NCBI GenBank assembly: GCA_964629765.1
Contig: CAZVTK010000020.1
Span: forward strand, 1-45,630
DNA from: RCIO01 sp964629765
GTDB taxonomy: Bacteria; Pseudomonadota; Alphaproteobacteria; Rhizobiales; Rhizobiaceae
Length of the DNA: 45,630 bases
Direction: 5' to 3'
A model generated the notes under the pieces. It did no database searches. It was not told the DNA's origin and worked only from the letters and a program-made list of their open reading frames with translations. Below are positions 1-8,100 of this stretch, piece after piece (the first letter of the stretch is position 1; each line of letters starts with the position of its first letter). Made by a program: the position numbers and the translations under genes.

Positions 1-893
1 GCGTCGGCAGGAACAAGGACCACATCTTCCTGCACCTCGACCATCTCGACCCGGCGGTCCTTCATGAAAGGCTCCCCGGCATTTCCGAGTCGGCCAAGAT
101 CTTTGCCGGCGTCGACGTGACGCGCGAGCCGATCCCGGTGTCGCCGACCGTGCACTACAACATGGGCGGCATCCCGACGAACTACTGGGGCGAGGTGCTG
201 AACCCGAAGCTCGGCGGGCCCAACGCCGTCCAGCCCGGCCTGATGGCGGTTGGCGAGGCGGGTTGCGCCTCCGTGCACGGGGCCAACCGGCTCGGCTCCA
301 ACTCGCTGATCGACCTCGTCGTGTTCGGCCGCGCCGCCGCCATCCGCGCCGGCCAGGTGATCGACCGCGACTCGGCCGTGCCGCCTGTCGACGAGGCGTC
401 CAGCGAGAAGATCATGGAGCGCTTCGACCGCCTGCGCCATGCCGACGGCGGAACGCCGACCGCGCGGCTGCGCGAGAAGATGCAGGCCGCCATGCAGGTC
501 GACGCCGCCGTGTTCCGCACGCAGGAATCCTTGGAGGCCGGCTGCCGCAACATCTCGGAAACCTGGAAGGGCCTGTCCGACCTCAAGGTGTTCGACCGCT
601 CGATGATCTGGAATTCCGACCTGGTGGAGACGCTGGAGCTGGAGAACCTCATGGCCTGCGCCATCACCACGGTCTACGGGGCGGAAGCCCGCAAGGAGAG
701 CCGCGGGGCGCATGCCCGCGAGGATTTCTCCGAGCGCGACGACAAGAACTGGCGCAAGCACACCCTGTCCTGGGTGGACGAGGCCGGCAACGTCACGCTC
801 GACTACCGTCCGGTCCACACCGAGACGATGCTGCCTGTGGACGAGGGCGGCATCGACCCGGCGCGGATCGCGCCGAAGAAGCGGGTGTACTGA
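1..893 (+). CDS. sdhA: Succinate dehydrogenase flavoprotein subunit, 3' part (window starts inside the gene)
   Basis: This is the C-terminal half (about 296 residues, reading frame from base 3) of the FAD-carrying subunit of complex II, which oxidises succinate to fumarate on the cytoplasmic face of the inner membrane. The sequence shows the substrate-site stretch PTVHYNMGGIPTN, then HGANRLGSNSLIDLVVFGRAA-type residues that contact FAD, and the usual C-terminal helical and capping domain ending in KKRVY. The family is normally about 600 residues, so roughly half lies outside the window. The residue after IPTNY is Trp, where relatives I remember carry His; this may be a harmless variant. The stop codon overlaps the start of the next gene (TGATG), so it is co-transcribed with the DUF3052 gene and sdhB. 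Confidence 0.96.
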   Translation, partial: VGRNKDHIFLHLDHLDPAVLHERLPGISESAKIFAGVDVTREPIPVSPTVHYNMGGIPTNYWGEVLNPKLGGPNAVQPGLMAVGEAGCASVHGANRLGSNSLIDLVVFGRAAAIRAGQVIDRDSAVPPVDEASSEKIMERFDRLRHADGGTPTARLREKMQAAMQVDAAVFRTQESLEAGCRNISETWKGLSDLKVFDRSMIWNSDLVETLELENLMACAITTVYGAEARKESRGAHAREDFSERDDKNWRKHTLSWVDEAGNVTLDYRPVHTETMLPVDEGGIDPARIAPKKRVY

Positions 894-1336
894 TGGCCCT
901 TTCCGCAGCCGGATATTCGGGCACGCCGCTGGCGCAGAAACTCGGCCTGAAGGACGGCATGGACGTGGCCTTCGTGGCGCTGCCGGACGCGCTGTCGGAG
1001 CTCGCGCAGGCCCGCGATTTCGCCGGCGTCGAGCGGCTGGAGCGCTGGGCGGAGATTTCCGGGCACCGCCGCTACGATCTGCTGCACGGCTTCTCGAGGA
1101 GCCGCGCCGAGATCGAGGGCGCCCTGCCGGCTGCGCAGGATGCGATCAAGGCCGACGGTACGATCTGGGTCTCCTGGCCGAAGAAGGCTTCCAGGGTGCC
1201 GACCGACCTGACCGAGGATCTGGTGCGCGAGGCCGCGCTCGGCCTCGATCTGGTGGATGTGAAGGTGGCGGCCGTCGATGCCGTCTGGTCGGGCCTGAAA
1301 CTCGTCATTCGAAAGGAACGGCGCAACCATGGTTGA
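893..1336 (+). CDS. DUF3052 family protein between sdhA and sdhB
   Basis: A 147-residue protein of the uncharacterised DUF3052 family. It is recognised by the N-terminal AGYSGTPLAQKLGL block, the central TIWVSWPKKAS block and the C-terminal LVDVKVAAVDAVWSGLKLV block. There is no signal peptide or membrane segment, so it should be cytoplasmic. Its ATG overlaps the sdhA stop by one base and its own stop lies 8 bases inside sdhB, so it is translationally locked between two complex II subunits. This suggests, but does not prove, a role linked to succinate dehydrogenase synthesis or assembly. No enzymatic motif is evident. Family assignment is secure; function is unknown. Confidence 0.88.
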   Translation: MALSAAGYSGTPLAQKLGLKDGMDVAFVALPDALSELAQARDFAGVERLERWAEISGHRRYDLLHGFSRSRAEIEGALPAAQDAIKADGTIWVSWPKKASRVPTDLTEDLVREAALGLDLVDVKVAAVDAVWSGLKLVIRKERRNHG

Positions 1337-2108
1337 GCTGACGCTGCCGAAGAATTCCAGGGTCAAGCCGGGCAAGACCTGGCCGAAGCCGGAAGGCGCG
1401 ACGAACCTGCGCGAATACAGGATCTACCGCTGGTCGCCCGACGACGGCGAGAACCCGCATGTCGACACCTACTATGTCGACATGGACGATTGCGGGCCGA
1501 TGGTGCTCGACGCCCTGCTCTACATCAAGAACAACATCGACCCGACGCTGACGCTGCGCCGCTCCTGCCGCGAGGGCATCTGCGGCTCCTGCGCCATGAA
1601 CATCGACGGGTCGAACACGCTCGCCTGCACCAAGGGCATGGACGAGATCGACGGCGCCGTGCGCGTCTATCCGCTGCCGCATATGCCGGTGATCAAGGAC
1701 CTCGTGCCCGACCTCACCGTGCCCTACGCGCAGCTTTCCTCCATCGAGCCGTGGCTCCAGACCGTCTCGCCCGAGCCGGCCAAGGAGTGGAAGCAGAGCC
1801 ACGAGGACCGGCAGAAGCTCGACGGCCTCTACGAGTGCATCCTGTGCTTCTGCTGCCAGACCTCGTGCCCGAGCTACTGGTGGAACGGCGAGAAATATCT
1901 CGGCCCCGCCATCCTGCTGCAAGCCTATCGCTGGCTGATCGACTCGCGCGACGAGCGCACCGGCGAGCGGCTCGACAACCTGGAAGACCCATTCCGGCTC
2001 TATCGCTGCCACACCATCATGAACTGCACGCAGGCGTGCCCCAAGGGCCTCAACCCGGCCAGGGCGATCGCCGAGATCAAGAAGATGATGGTCGAGCGGC
2101 GGGTCTAG
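1329..2108 (+). CDS. sdhB: Succinate dehydrogenase iron-sulfur subunit
   Basis: 259 residues, the normal length for the electron-transferring subunit of complex II, which passes electrons from FAD to ubiquinone. The N-terminal ferredoxin domain has the 2Fe-2S ligands C80, C85, C88 and C100 (SCREGICGSCAMNIDG). The C-terminal domain has C170, C173, C176 and C180 in CILCFCCQTSC and C227, C233 and C237 in CHTIMNCTQACPKG. By analogy with E. coli, C170/C173/C176/C237 bind the 4Fe-4S cluster and C180/C227/C233 the 3Fe-4S cluster. All ligands are present. The ATG lies inside the end of the DUF3052 gene (8-base overlap). A near copy of the last 35 coding bases is repeated about 80 bases downstream. 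Confidence 0.97.
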   Translation: MVELTLPKNSRVKPGKTWPKPEGATNLREYRIYRWSPDDGENPHVDTYYVDMDDCGPMVLDALLYIKNNIDPTLTLRRSCREGICGSCAMNIDGSNTLACTKGMDEIDGAVRVYPLPHMPVIKDLVPDLTVPYAQLSSIEPWLQTVSPEPAKEWKQSHEDRQKLDGLYECILCFCCQTSCPSYWWNGEKYLGPAILLQAYRWLIDSRDERTGERLDNLEDPFRLYRCHTIMNCTQACPKGLNPARAIAEIKKMMVERRV

Positions 2109-2186
2109 GCGATCGCGGTTTTCTCTTGCGCGCCAGCGGCGTCGCGGCTGCCGAGATCAAGAAAGATGATGGTCGAGCGGCGTGTC
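2070..2186 (+). repeat. Partial duplication of the sdhB 3' end
   Basis: Bases 2070-2104, the sdhB tail encoding AEIKKMMVERRV, recur at 2150-2186 with one inserted A and one G-to-T change. The two copies are about 80 bases apart in direct orientation. The second copy is out of frame with any gene and lies just before the nuclease-like gene at 2281. It looks like the scar of a recombination or insertion event. Apart from this copy I see nothing recognisable in 2109-2280 except a possible ribosome binding site (GGGGAG) before 2281. Confidence 0.85.
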
Positions 2187-2280
2187 CGACCCGCTTTCAG
2201 ATCACGTCTCTTCATGCTTTGTTTGAGCCTTGCCGGCAGACTGATCCGTCAGGATCAACCTGCCGGCGGGGAGCTGCGCG

Positions 2281-3060
2281 ATGCTGGTCGACGGTCTGCT
2301 CCCCTATCTTGATCGCGAGGCGATCATGGCCGCCTATGCCGCCGCCCCGGGCCGCGAGACCGAAAGCGGCAAGTTCCTGAGCGACGAATCGTCGGCCGCG
2401 CTGGTGGCGAACGCGTTCGGCTATTTTCTCGGCCGTCCCGGAGAATTGCCCCTGCCCGCCGCGCTGGCAGGGTACGGCACGCCGCGCGAGGTGCGGATCG
2501 AACAGTCGTTGCGGTTCCCATGGGCCGGCGGGCGCCACCCGTGGCTCGACGCCGTGGTCGACACCGGCGAATCGCTCATTGCGATCGAGTCCAAGCGCTA
2601 CGAGCCGTTCAGGCCGCGCAAGCCCGCGGACATGTCCGATGCCTACAATCGCCCGGTGTGGGGTGCGGGCATGGCTCGCTTCGAGGCGATGCGCGACGCG
2701 TTGAAGGCGGGAGGCGCGCGTTTCGTTCACCTCGACGCCGTACAACTGGTCAAGCACGGCCTCGGCGTGCTGACGCAGGCGCGGGCGCTCGGGAAACGGC
2801 CGGTCCTCGCCTATCTGCACGCAAGCCCCGACCTCTGGCGGAGCGGCAGACCGGTCGCCGCGCAGTCGCGGTCGGCCCATCTGGCGGAAATCGAGCGCTT
2901 CGCCGCCGCGGTCCTTGGCGACGAGGTGTCCTTCGTTGCGCTTTCGTGGCGCGACACGATCGACGCGATGGCCGCTTCCGCGCATGAGGAGGTCCGCCGG
3001 CACGGCGTTGCCGTCGCCGATGCGTTCCGGCCGCTCTGGCCCGGTCACGGAGCCGTGTGA
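2281..3060 (+). CDS. Putative PD-(D/E)XK-fold nuclease-like protein
   Basis: A 259-residue protein I do not recognise by name. The best clue is WLDAVVDTGESLIAIESKRYEP at about residues 89-110. An Asp followed some ten residues later by E-x-K in a hydrophobic strand is the signature of PD-(D/E)XK restriction-type nucleases. The rest is mixed helix and strand without membrane segments or a signal peptide, and no DNA-binding domain is obvious. The ATG at 2281 follows GGGGAGCTGCGCG, a reasonable ribosome binding site. It stands alone between the housekeeping sdhB and msrA genes, next to a scar duplicating the sdhB tail, so it is probably an accessory gene. It could be a solitary restriction-like or repair enzyme; substrate unknown. 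Confidence 0.6.
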   Translation: MLVDGLLPYLDREAIMAAYAAAPGRETESGKFLSDESSAALVANAFGYFLGRPGELPLPAALAGYGTPREVRIEQSLRFPWAGGRHPWLDAVVDTGESLIAIESKRYEPFRPRKPADMSDAYNRPVWGAGMARFEAMRDALKAGGARFVHLDAVQLVKHGLGVLTQARALGKRPVLAYLHASPDLWRSGRPVAAQSRSAHLAEIERFAAAVLGDEVSFVALSWRDTIDAMAASAHEEVRRHGVAVADAFRPLWPGHGAV

Positions 3061-3121
3061 CGGCTGGTGATTTGAGATTTCCGGGCGCGGTGATAGGTTC
3101 GCCGCCTTCCCGGAGGATGTC

Positions 3122-3730
3122 ATGCGCTTCGCCGCAATCGCCGCCGCAATCGCCGCCACCGTGCTGGGCCTCGCCGGCCCGGCGAAGGCCGAGAAGCTGA
3201 CCGCCGTCTTCGCCGGCGGCTGCTTCTGGTCGGTCGAGTCGGATTTCGACAAGGTGAACGGCGTCCTGTCCACCGTCTCGGGCTATATAGGCGGCACCAG
3301 CGCCAGCCCGACCTATTTCGACTACAGCCTCTACGGCCACCGCGAGGCGGTCCGCGTCGAGTTCGACAGCCACCGCATCGACTATGACGAGCTGGTCAAG
3401 ATCTTCTTCCGCACGATCGACCCGACCGACGGCGGCGGCCAGTTCTGCGACCGCGGCCGCAGCTATTCGACCGCCGTGTTCGCGCTCGACGAGGCGCAGC
3501 TCAAGTCTGCGCAGCGCGCGCGGACGGCCGCCGCGAAGGAGCTGAAGAAGGACATCGTCACCGAGGTGCTGGCCGCGCCGGAATTCTGGCCGGCCGAGGA
3601 GTACCATCAGGATTATTACAAGAAGAACCCGGCGCGCTACCGGGCCTACCGCAACGGCTGCGGCCGCGACGCCAGCGTCGACGCGGTGTGGGGCGCGCAG
3701 GCGCGCTACGGCATGAAGCAGGGTAGCTGA
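3122..3730 (+). CDS. msrA: Exported peptide-methionine (S)-S-oxide reductase
   Basis: 202 residues. The first 23 residues form a signal peptide (Ala-rich core ending AKA), so the enzyme should work in the periplasm and repair oxidised methionine in envelope proteins. The catalytic motif GGCFWSVES gives nucleophile C34; Ser follows the Trp where many cytoplasmic MsrA have Cys. Further hallmarks are SGYIGG, the acidic VRVEFD block, DPTDGGGQFCDRG (C109), FWPAEEYHQDYY and a late Cys in NGCGRD (C180). C109 or C180 could be the resolving cysteine. Length fits the family plus a signal peptide. It is probably monocistronic. The assignment is secure; the physiological reductant is not encoded here. 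Confidence 0.93.
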   Translation: MRFAAIAAAIAATVLGLAGPAKAEKLTAVFAGGCFWSVESDFDKVNGVLSTVSGYIGGTSASPTYFDYSLYGHREAVRVEFDSHRIDYDELVKIFFRTIDPTDGGGQFCDRGRSYSTAVFALDEAQLKSAQRARTAAAKELKKDIVTEVLAAPEFWPAEEYHQDYYKKNPARYRAYRNGCGRDASVDAVWGAQARYGMKQGS

Positions 3731-3805
3731 GGCTCGCCGCCGAACGGCCCGGCTGCGGACCATCGGAACGTAGGCAATCGCCGGTGGCCAGCTTATGGTC
3801 GCCGC

Positions 3806-4489
3806 ATGATTCCCTGGGAAACCCTCGACAGCGCCCCCATACCTGACGGCGGCGAGATGCGCCTGCGGCGGCGCGGCGACGAGTACTGGATCGTCGTCGG
3901 CACCGAGGTGCTGATGAACAGCCGCATGCGGGGCTCCGAGGAGGAACTGGCGCGGCTGACGCTGGAGCGGATCCAGGCCCGGCCCGGCCCGCGCATCCTG
4001 ATCGGCGGCCTCGGCATGGGCTTTACGCTGCGCGCCGCGCTGGCGCTGCTGCCCGCCACGGCGAGCGTCACGGTGGCCGAGCTCGTGCCCGCGGTGGTGA
4101 AGTGGGCGCGCGGGCCGATGGCTGCGCTGCATGCCGGCAGCCTGGACGATCCGCGCGTGACGGTATTCGAGGGCGACGTCGGCGATGCCATTCGCGCCGG
4201 CGCGTGGGACGCAATTCTGCTCGACGTCGACAACGGGCCGGAAGGTCTCAGCAGGCCCGGCAACGACGCGCTTTACGGCCATGCCGGGCTGGCCGCCGCG
4301 CGCGCCGCGCTGAAACCCGGCGGCGTATTGTCGGTATGGTCGAGTCACCCCGATGCCGCCTTCACCCGCCGGCTGAAGCAGGCCGGTTTCGCGGTGACCG
4401 AGGAAGTTTCGCGCGCACGCGGCAGAGCGGGCGGCTCGCGCCACACCATCTGGCTCGCCGCCTCGCCCGCCGCGCAGCGTGCTCCGTAG
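3806..4489 (+). CDS. Spermidine-synthase-like SAM-binding protein
   Basis: 227 residues with a Rossmann fold like that of the spermine/spermidine synthase and SAM-methyltransferase family. The glycine-rich loop LIGGLGMGFTLRAAL is followed by VTVAELVPAVVKWAR (acidic residue at the end of strand 2), then VFEGDVGDAI and AILLDVDNGPEGL, matching the Asp-containing motifs of that fold. The C-terminal KPGGVLSVWSSHPDAAF strand is also typical. It lacks the N-terminal beta domain of true polyamine synthases, and nothing nearby concerns polyamines. The substrate is therefore unknown, and it may be a methyltransferase rather than an aminopropyltransferase. It lies 75 bases after msrA. Confidence 0.8.
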   Translation: MIPWETLDSAPIPDGGEMRLRRRGDEYWIVVGTEVLMNSRMRGSEEELARLTLERIQARPGPRILIGGLGMGFTLRAALALLPATASVTVAELVPAVVKWARGPMAALHAGSLDDPRVTVFEGDVGDAIRAGAWDAILLDVDNGPEGLSRPGNDALYGHAGLAAARAALKPGGVLSVWSSHPDAAFTRRLKQAGFAVTEEVSRARGRAGGSRHTIWLAASPAAQRAP

Positions 4490-4545
4490 GGCCGCCGGCG
4501 TTGGGGGGAAGACCAGCTCTCCCTGGTCGCCGGCAACCGGGTCGA

Positions 4546-4971
4546 TCAGCCCAGCTTCGCGTCCAGCGTCACCTCGATGGCGCCCAGCGCCTTGGACACG
4601 GGGCAGTTCTCCTTCGCCTTGGTCGCGAGCTCCTGGAACTTCGCCGCGTCGATGCCCGCCACCTTGCCGGTCAGGGTCAGCGCGCTTCCGGTGATGCCGG
4701 TGCCGGGGATCAGCGTCACCACGGCCTTGGCGTCGAGGCTCTGCGCCGGCGTGCCGTTCTCGGCGAGGAAATGCGAGAGCTGCATGACGAAGCAGCCGGC
4801 ATGCGCCGCCGCGATCAGCTCCTCCGGATTGGTGCCGGCCGTGCCGGTCTCGTCCTCGAAACGCGACTTGAAGGAATAGGGCTGGCCCTTCAGCACCCCG
4901 CTCTGCGTCTCCAGCGTGCCCTTGCCCTCGCGCAGATTGCCCTGCCAGACTGCCGTTGCGCTGTGCTTCAT
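4546..4971 (-). CDS. OsmC family peroxiredoxin
   Basis: 141 residues, full length for OsmC, a cytoplasmic thiol peroxidase that reduces organic hydroperoxides. The two redox cysteines are C60 in AHAGCFVMQLSHFL and C123 in KENCPVSKAL. The preceding TNPEELIAAAHAGC stretch is the family signature. The gene is read divergently from the TPR-CHAT gene, with about 165 bases between starts. Its end is convergent with the spermidine-synthase-like gene. It may act with the nearby MsrA in oxidative stress, but that link is only proximity. OsmC rather than Ohr is inferred from the sequence around the first cysteine. Confidence 0.92.
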   Translation of the reverse strand: MKHSATAVWQGNLREGKGTLETQSGVLKGQPYSFKSRFEDETGTAGTNPEELIAAAHAGCFVMQLSHFLAENGTPAQSLDAKAVVTLIPGTGITGSALTLTGKVAGIDAAKFQELATKAKENCPVSKALGAIEVTLDAKLG

Positions 4972-5135
4972 GATCGTCTCCCTGTTTCGTGCCGGGTCCG
5001 TGCCGGCGCTCTATCAATGTGGTGCGCAAGGCGCTCCTGTCCATGCATATCCGTGCCTGCGGCGCCTTGTTTACGCCAATTCGATGCGCCCCTATGCCGT
5101 CAGGGCAAGATCGGGCCAGGATCGGGGGAGCGCCG

Positions 5136-8100
5136 ATGAACTTTTTCAGGCTGCACGGCATCGGGGAGCTCGCCACGCTGCGAGCCGCGCTGCTGGCGGG
5201 CGCTGCCTTCGCCGCTGCTCCCGCCGCGGCGCAGGATGCGATCGACCCTCGGCCGGCCGAGATACAGAACCTCATCGACGACGAGCGGCCGGTGCAGGCC
5301 GAACGCGTCGCCCGCGCGGCGCTTGCCGAGGCGCAGGCCGCACTGTCCGCGCAGGCTCTGGTGACCGCCGATTTCCATCGCTTTCTCGGCGATGCGCTCT
5401 ATGCCCAGCGTAAATTCGCGGAGGCCGAGCCGCATTTCCGCGAGGCGCTGGCGCTGCGCGAGCGTTATCTGGGCGAGCACGCCGACACCGCCGTGTCGGC
5501 CGCGGACCTTGCCTATACGCTGCGCCAGCTTGGGCGGCTGGAGGAGGCCGAACCCTTCTACCGCAAGGCGCTCGACATCCGCATCGCGGTGCTGGGCGCA
5601 ACCGATCCCGAGACGGCCCGAAGCTGGCAACGGCTCGCGCGGCTGGTCGACCAGCGCGGCGACCATCTGCGCGCCGCCGGCCTGATGGACGAGGCGCTGG
5701 CGGCGGGGCGCGTCGCATTCGCTGCCGACGACCCGGTGCTGGTCGAGTGGATCGTCGAGCGCGCCGCCATGCTGCATGACGGCGGCGATCTCGAAGGCGC
5801 CGAGGCCGGCTACCGCGAGGCGCTGCGGCTCGCCGCCGCCGGCATCGTCGATACGGACGGCGCGACCGCCGGCACGGCGATGGCGGGGCTCGCCAACCTT
5901 CTGGCGGCGACCGGCCGGCCGGGCGAGGCGGAGGAGATGTATCGCGGCGCGCTGGCCGCCCGCGAGCGCGCCCACGGCCCCGTCCACGCCAATGTCGCCT
6001 CGGTGCTGGAGGGACTCGGCCGGCTCTACGAGCGCACCGGGCGTTATGCGCAAGCGCTGCCGGTCTACCGGCGGGCGGTGACGATCCGCGACACGGTGAG
6101 CGGCGACTTCAATCCGGCATCGGCCGAAAACCTGTTCCGCGTCGGCACCGTGCTGATGGCGCTGGACCGGCCGGCGGAGGCCGAGCGGCCCTTCCGCCGC
6201 GCCCTGACCATCCGCGAGACCCTGAGCGGGCCGCAGTCGCGCCCCGTCGCCGACGTGCTGCGCGCGCTGGCCGGCGCGGCCCGCGCGCAGGACCGGCTCG
6301 CCGAGGCCGAAAACGCCTACAGGCGCGTGCTCGCCATCGACGAGGCGACGCTGCCGCCCGACCACCCCTACATCGCCTTCGACCTGATGCTGCTGGGCAT
6401 CCTCTATTCCGGCCAACAGCGTTTTGCCGAGGCACGGCCGCTGCTGGAGCGCGCTGTCGCCGTCGTGGAGGCCAGCGAGGCGGCGAAGTCGATCCGGCCG
6501 ACGGCGCGCGCGGCGCTCGCCTCGCTGCTGTTTGCCGAGGGTGATGCCGACGGCGCCGCCGACCTGACGCAGCGCTCGCTGGAAGACATGCGGGCGGAGC
6601 GCGGCGAGGTGCGCGAGACCGCCGACCTGGAAGTGGCGATGGCGCAGATCCGCCTCAAGCAGCGGCGCCTCGACGATGCCGAGCGCCACGCGCGCGCAGC
6701 CGGCGCGATCTATGCCCGCGTCCAGCCCGGCAGCCGCGCCCATATCCGCGTGTCGACCCTGCGCGGCGAGGTTGCGGCGCAACGCGGCGACCTGCCCGGC
6801 GCGCTCGCTCTGTTCCGCGAGGTGCTGGAGAGGCTGGAGGCCGCGTATGGCGCCGACCATCCCGAGACGGCGATGGCGCTGTTCGACCTCGGCCGCACGC
6901 TGTTCGCCTCGGGCGATTTTCCTGCTGCCGCCCGGGCGCTGGAGCACGGCACCGCGCTGGTCGAGCGCGTCGCGGCGGTCGACGCGGCCACGGCCTTCGC
7001 CGCCCGCACCGGCAATGTCGAGGATCAGGCGGTGGCGCGGGGCGCGGTGTTCGACGGTCTGGTCAAGACCTACGACCGCCTGTCCGGCGCGGACGGCGCC
7101 GGCGGGGAAGCCATTGGGGAAGCCGTTGGGGAGAAGGCGTTCCTCATCGCCCAGCGGGTGATCGAATCGCAGGCGGCGCAGGCGCTCGCCCAGATGGCGG
7201 CGCGTCAGGCGGCCGGCAGCGGCGAGCTGGCGGGCCTCGCCCGCGACCGGCAGGACGCGGTGGCGCGCTGGCGCCGCGCCGACGCGAAGCTCACCGCGGC
7301 GCTGGCCGTCGCGCCGGCGTCGCGCGATGCGCAAGCCGTGGCGGCGCTGCGCGCCGATCTCGACGCCGCCGACGCCGCGATCGTCGCCATCGATGCGCGG
7401 CTTGCGGATGCGTTCCCCGATTTCGCCGCCTTGCAGAAGCCGGCGCCGATCGATTTCGAGGCGGTGCGGGACGGTCTCGGCGACAACGAGGTCCTGCTGT
7501 TCTTTGCCGATACGGGCGCTTTCGGCGGCGCCGACTGGGAAACCTATCTGTGGGCCGTGCCGAAGCGTGGCGCGCCGCGCTGGGTGAAGCTGCCGCGCCC
7601 GACCGGCGACCTGCTGGCCGCCGTGCGCGAGCTTCGCTCGCTGATGGGCGTGGCGAGCGAGGCGCGGGGCGCGACCCCGCTCGCGCCGGGAGCGGGCGCC
7701 GACCGGCCCGCCCGCGTGCTGCGGGCCGCGCACGCGCTCTACGGCGCGACGCTGGCGCCGGTGGCGGACATGATCGCCGGCCGCGAGCTGGTCGTGGTGC
7801 CGTCGAAGCGGCTGTCGGGCCTGCCCTTCCACATGCTGGTGGAGGCGCTGCCGGCCGACGATGCGAGCGACCGCTGGCGCGAGGCCGGCTGGCTCGCCCG
7901 CAGCCATGCGATCACCGTGCTGCCCTCGGTCGCGGCGCTGAAGGCCGCCGGAGCCCCGGACCCGTCGACGGATACCCCCGCGCCCTATCTCGGCTTCGCC
8001 AACCCGCTGCTCACCGGCCGCGACGGCGCCGACAGGCGCGCCTTCGGCCGCGAGTCCTGCCCCGAGCTGGAACCGCTGCCCCCGGTCGAGGTTGGGGTAG

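Noticed and set aside
2750..5275. Minus-strand open frame of 841 codons across msrA and the methyltransferase gene
   Set aside because: Runs antisense or out of frame through several recognisable genes (including out of frame over OsmC) and has no motifs of its own.
7105..7136. Short internal repeat GGGGAAGCC(A/G)TTGG in the CHAT gene
   Set aside because: It is in frame (GEAIGEAVGE), within a linker, and looks like ordinary small coding slippage.
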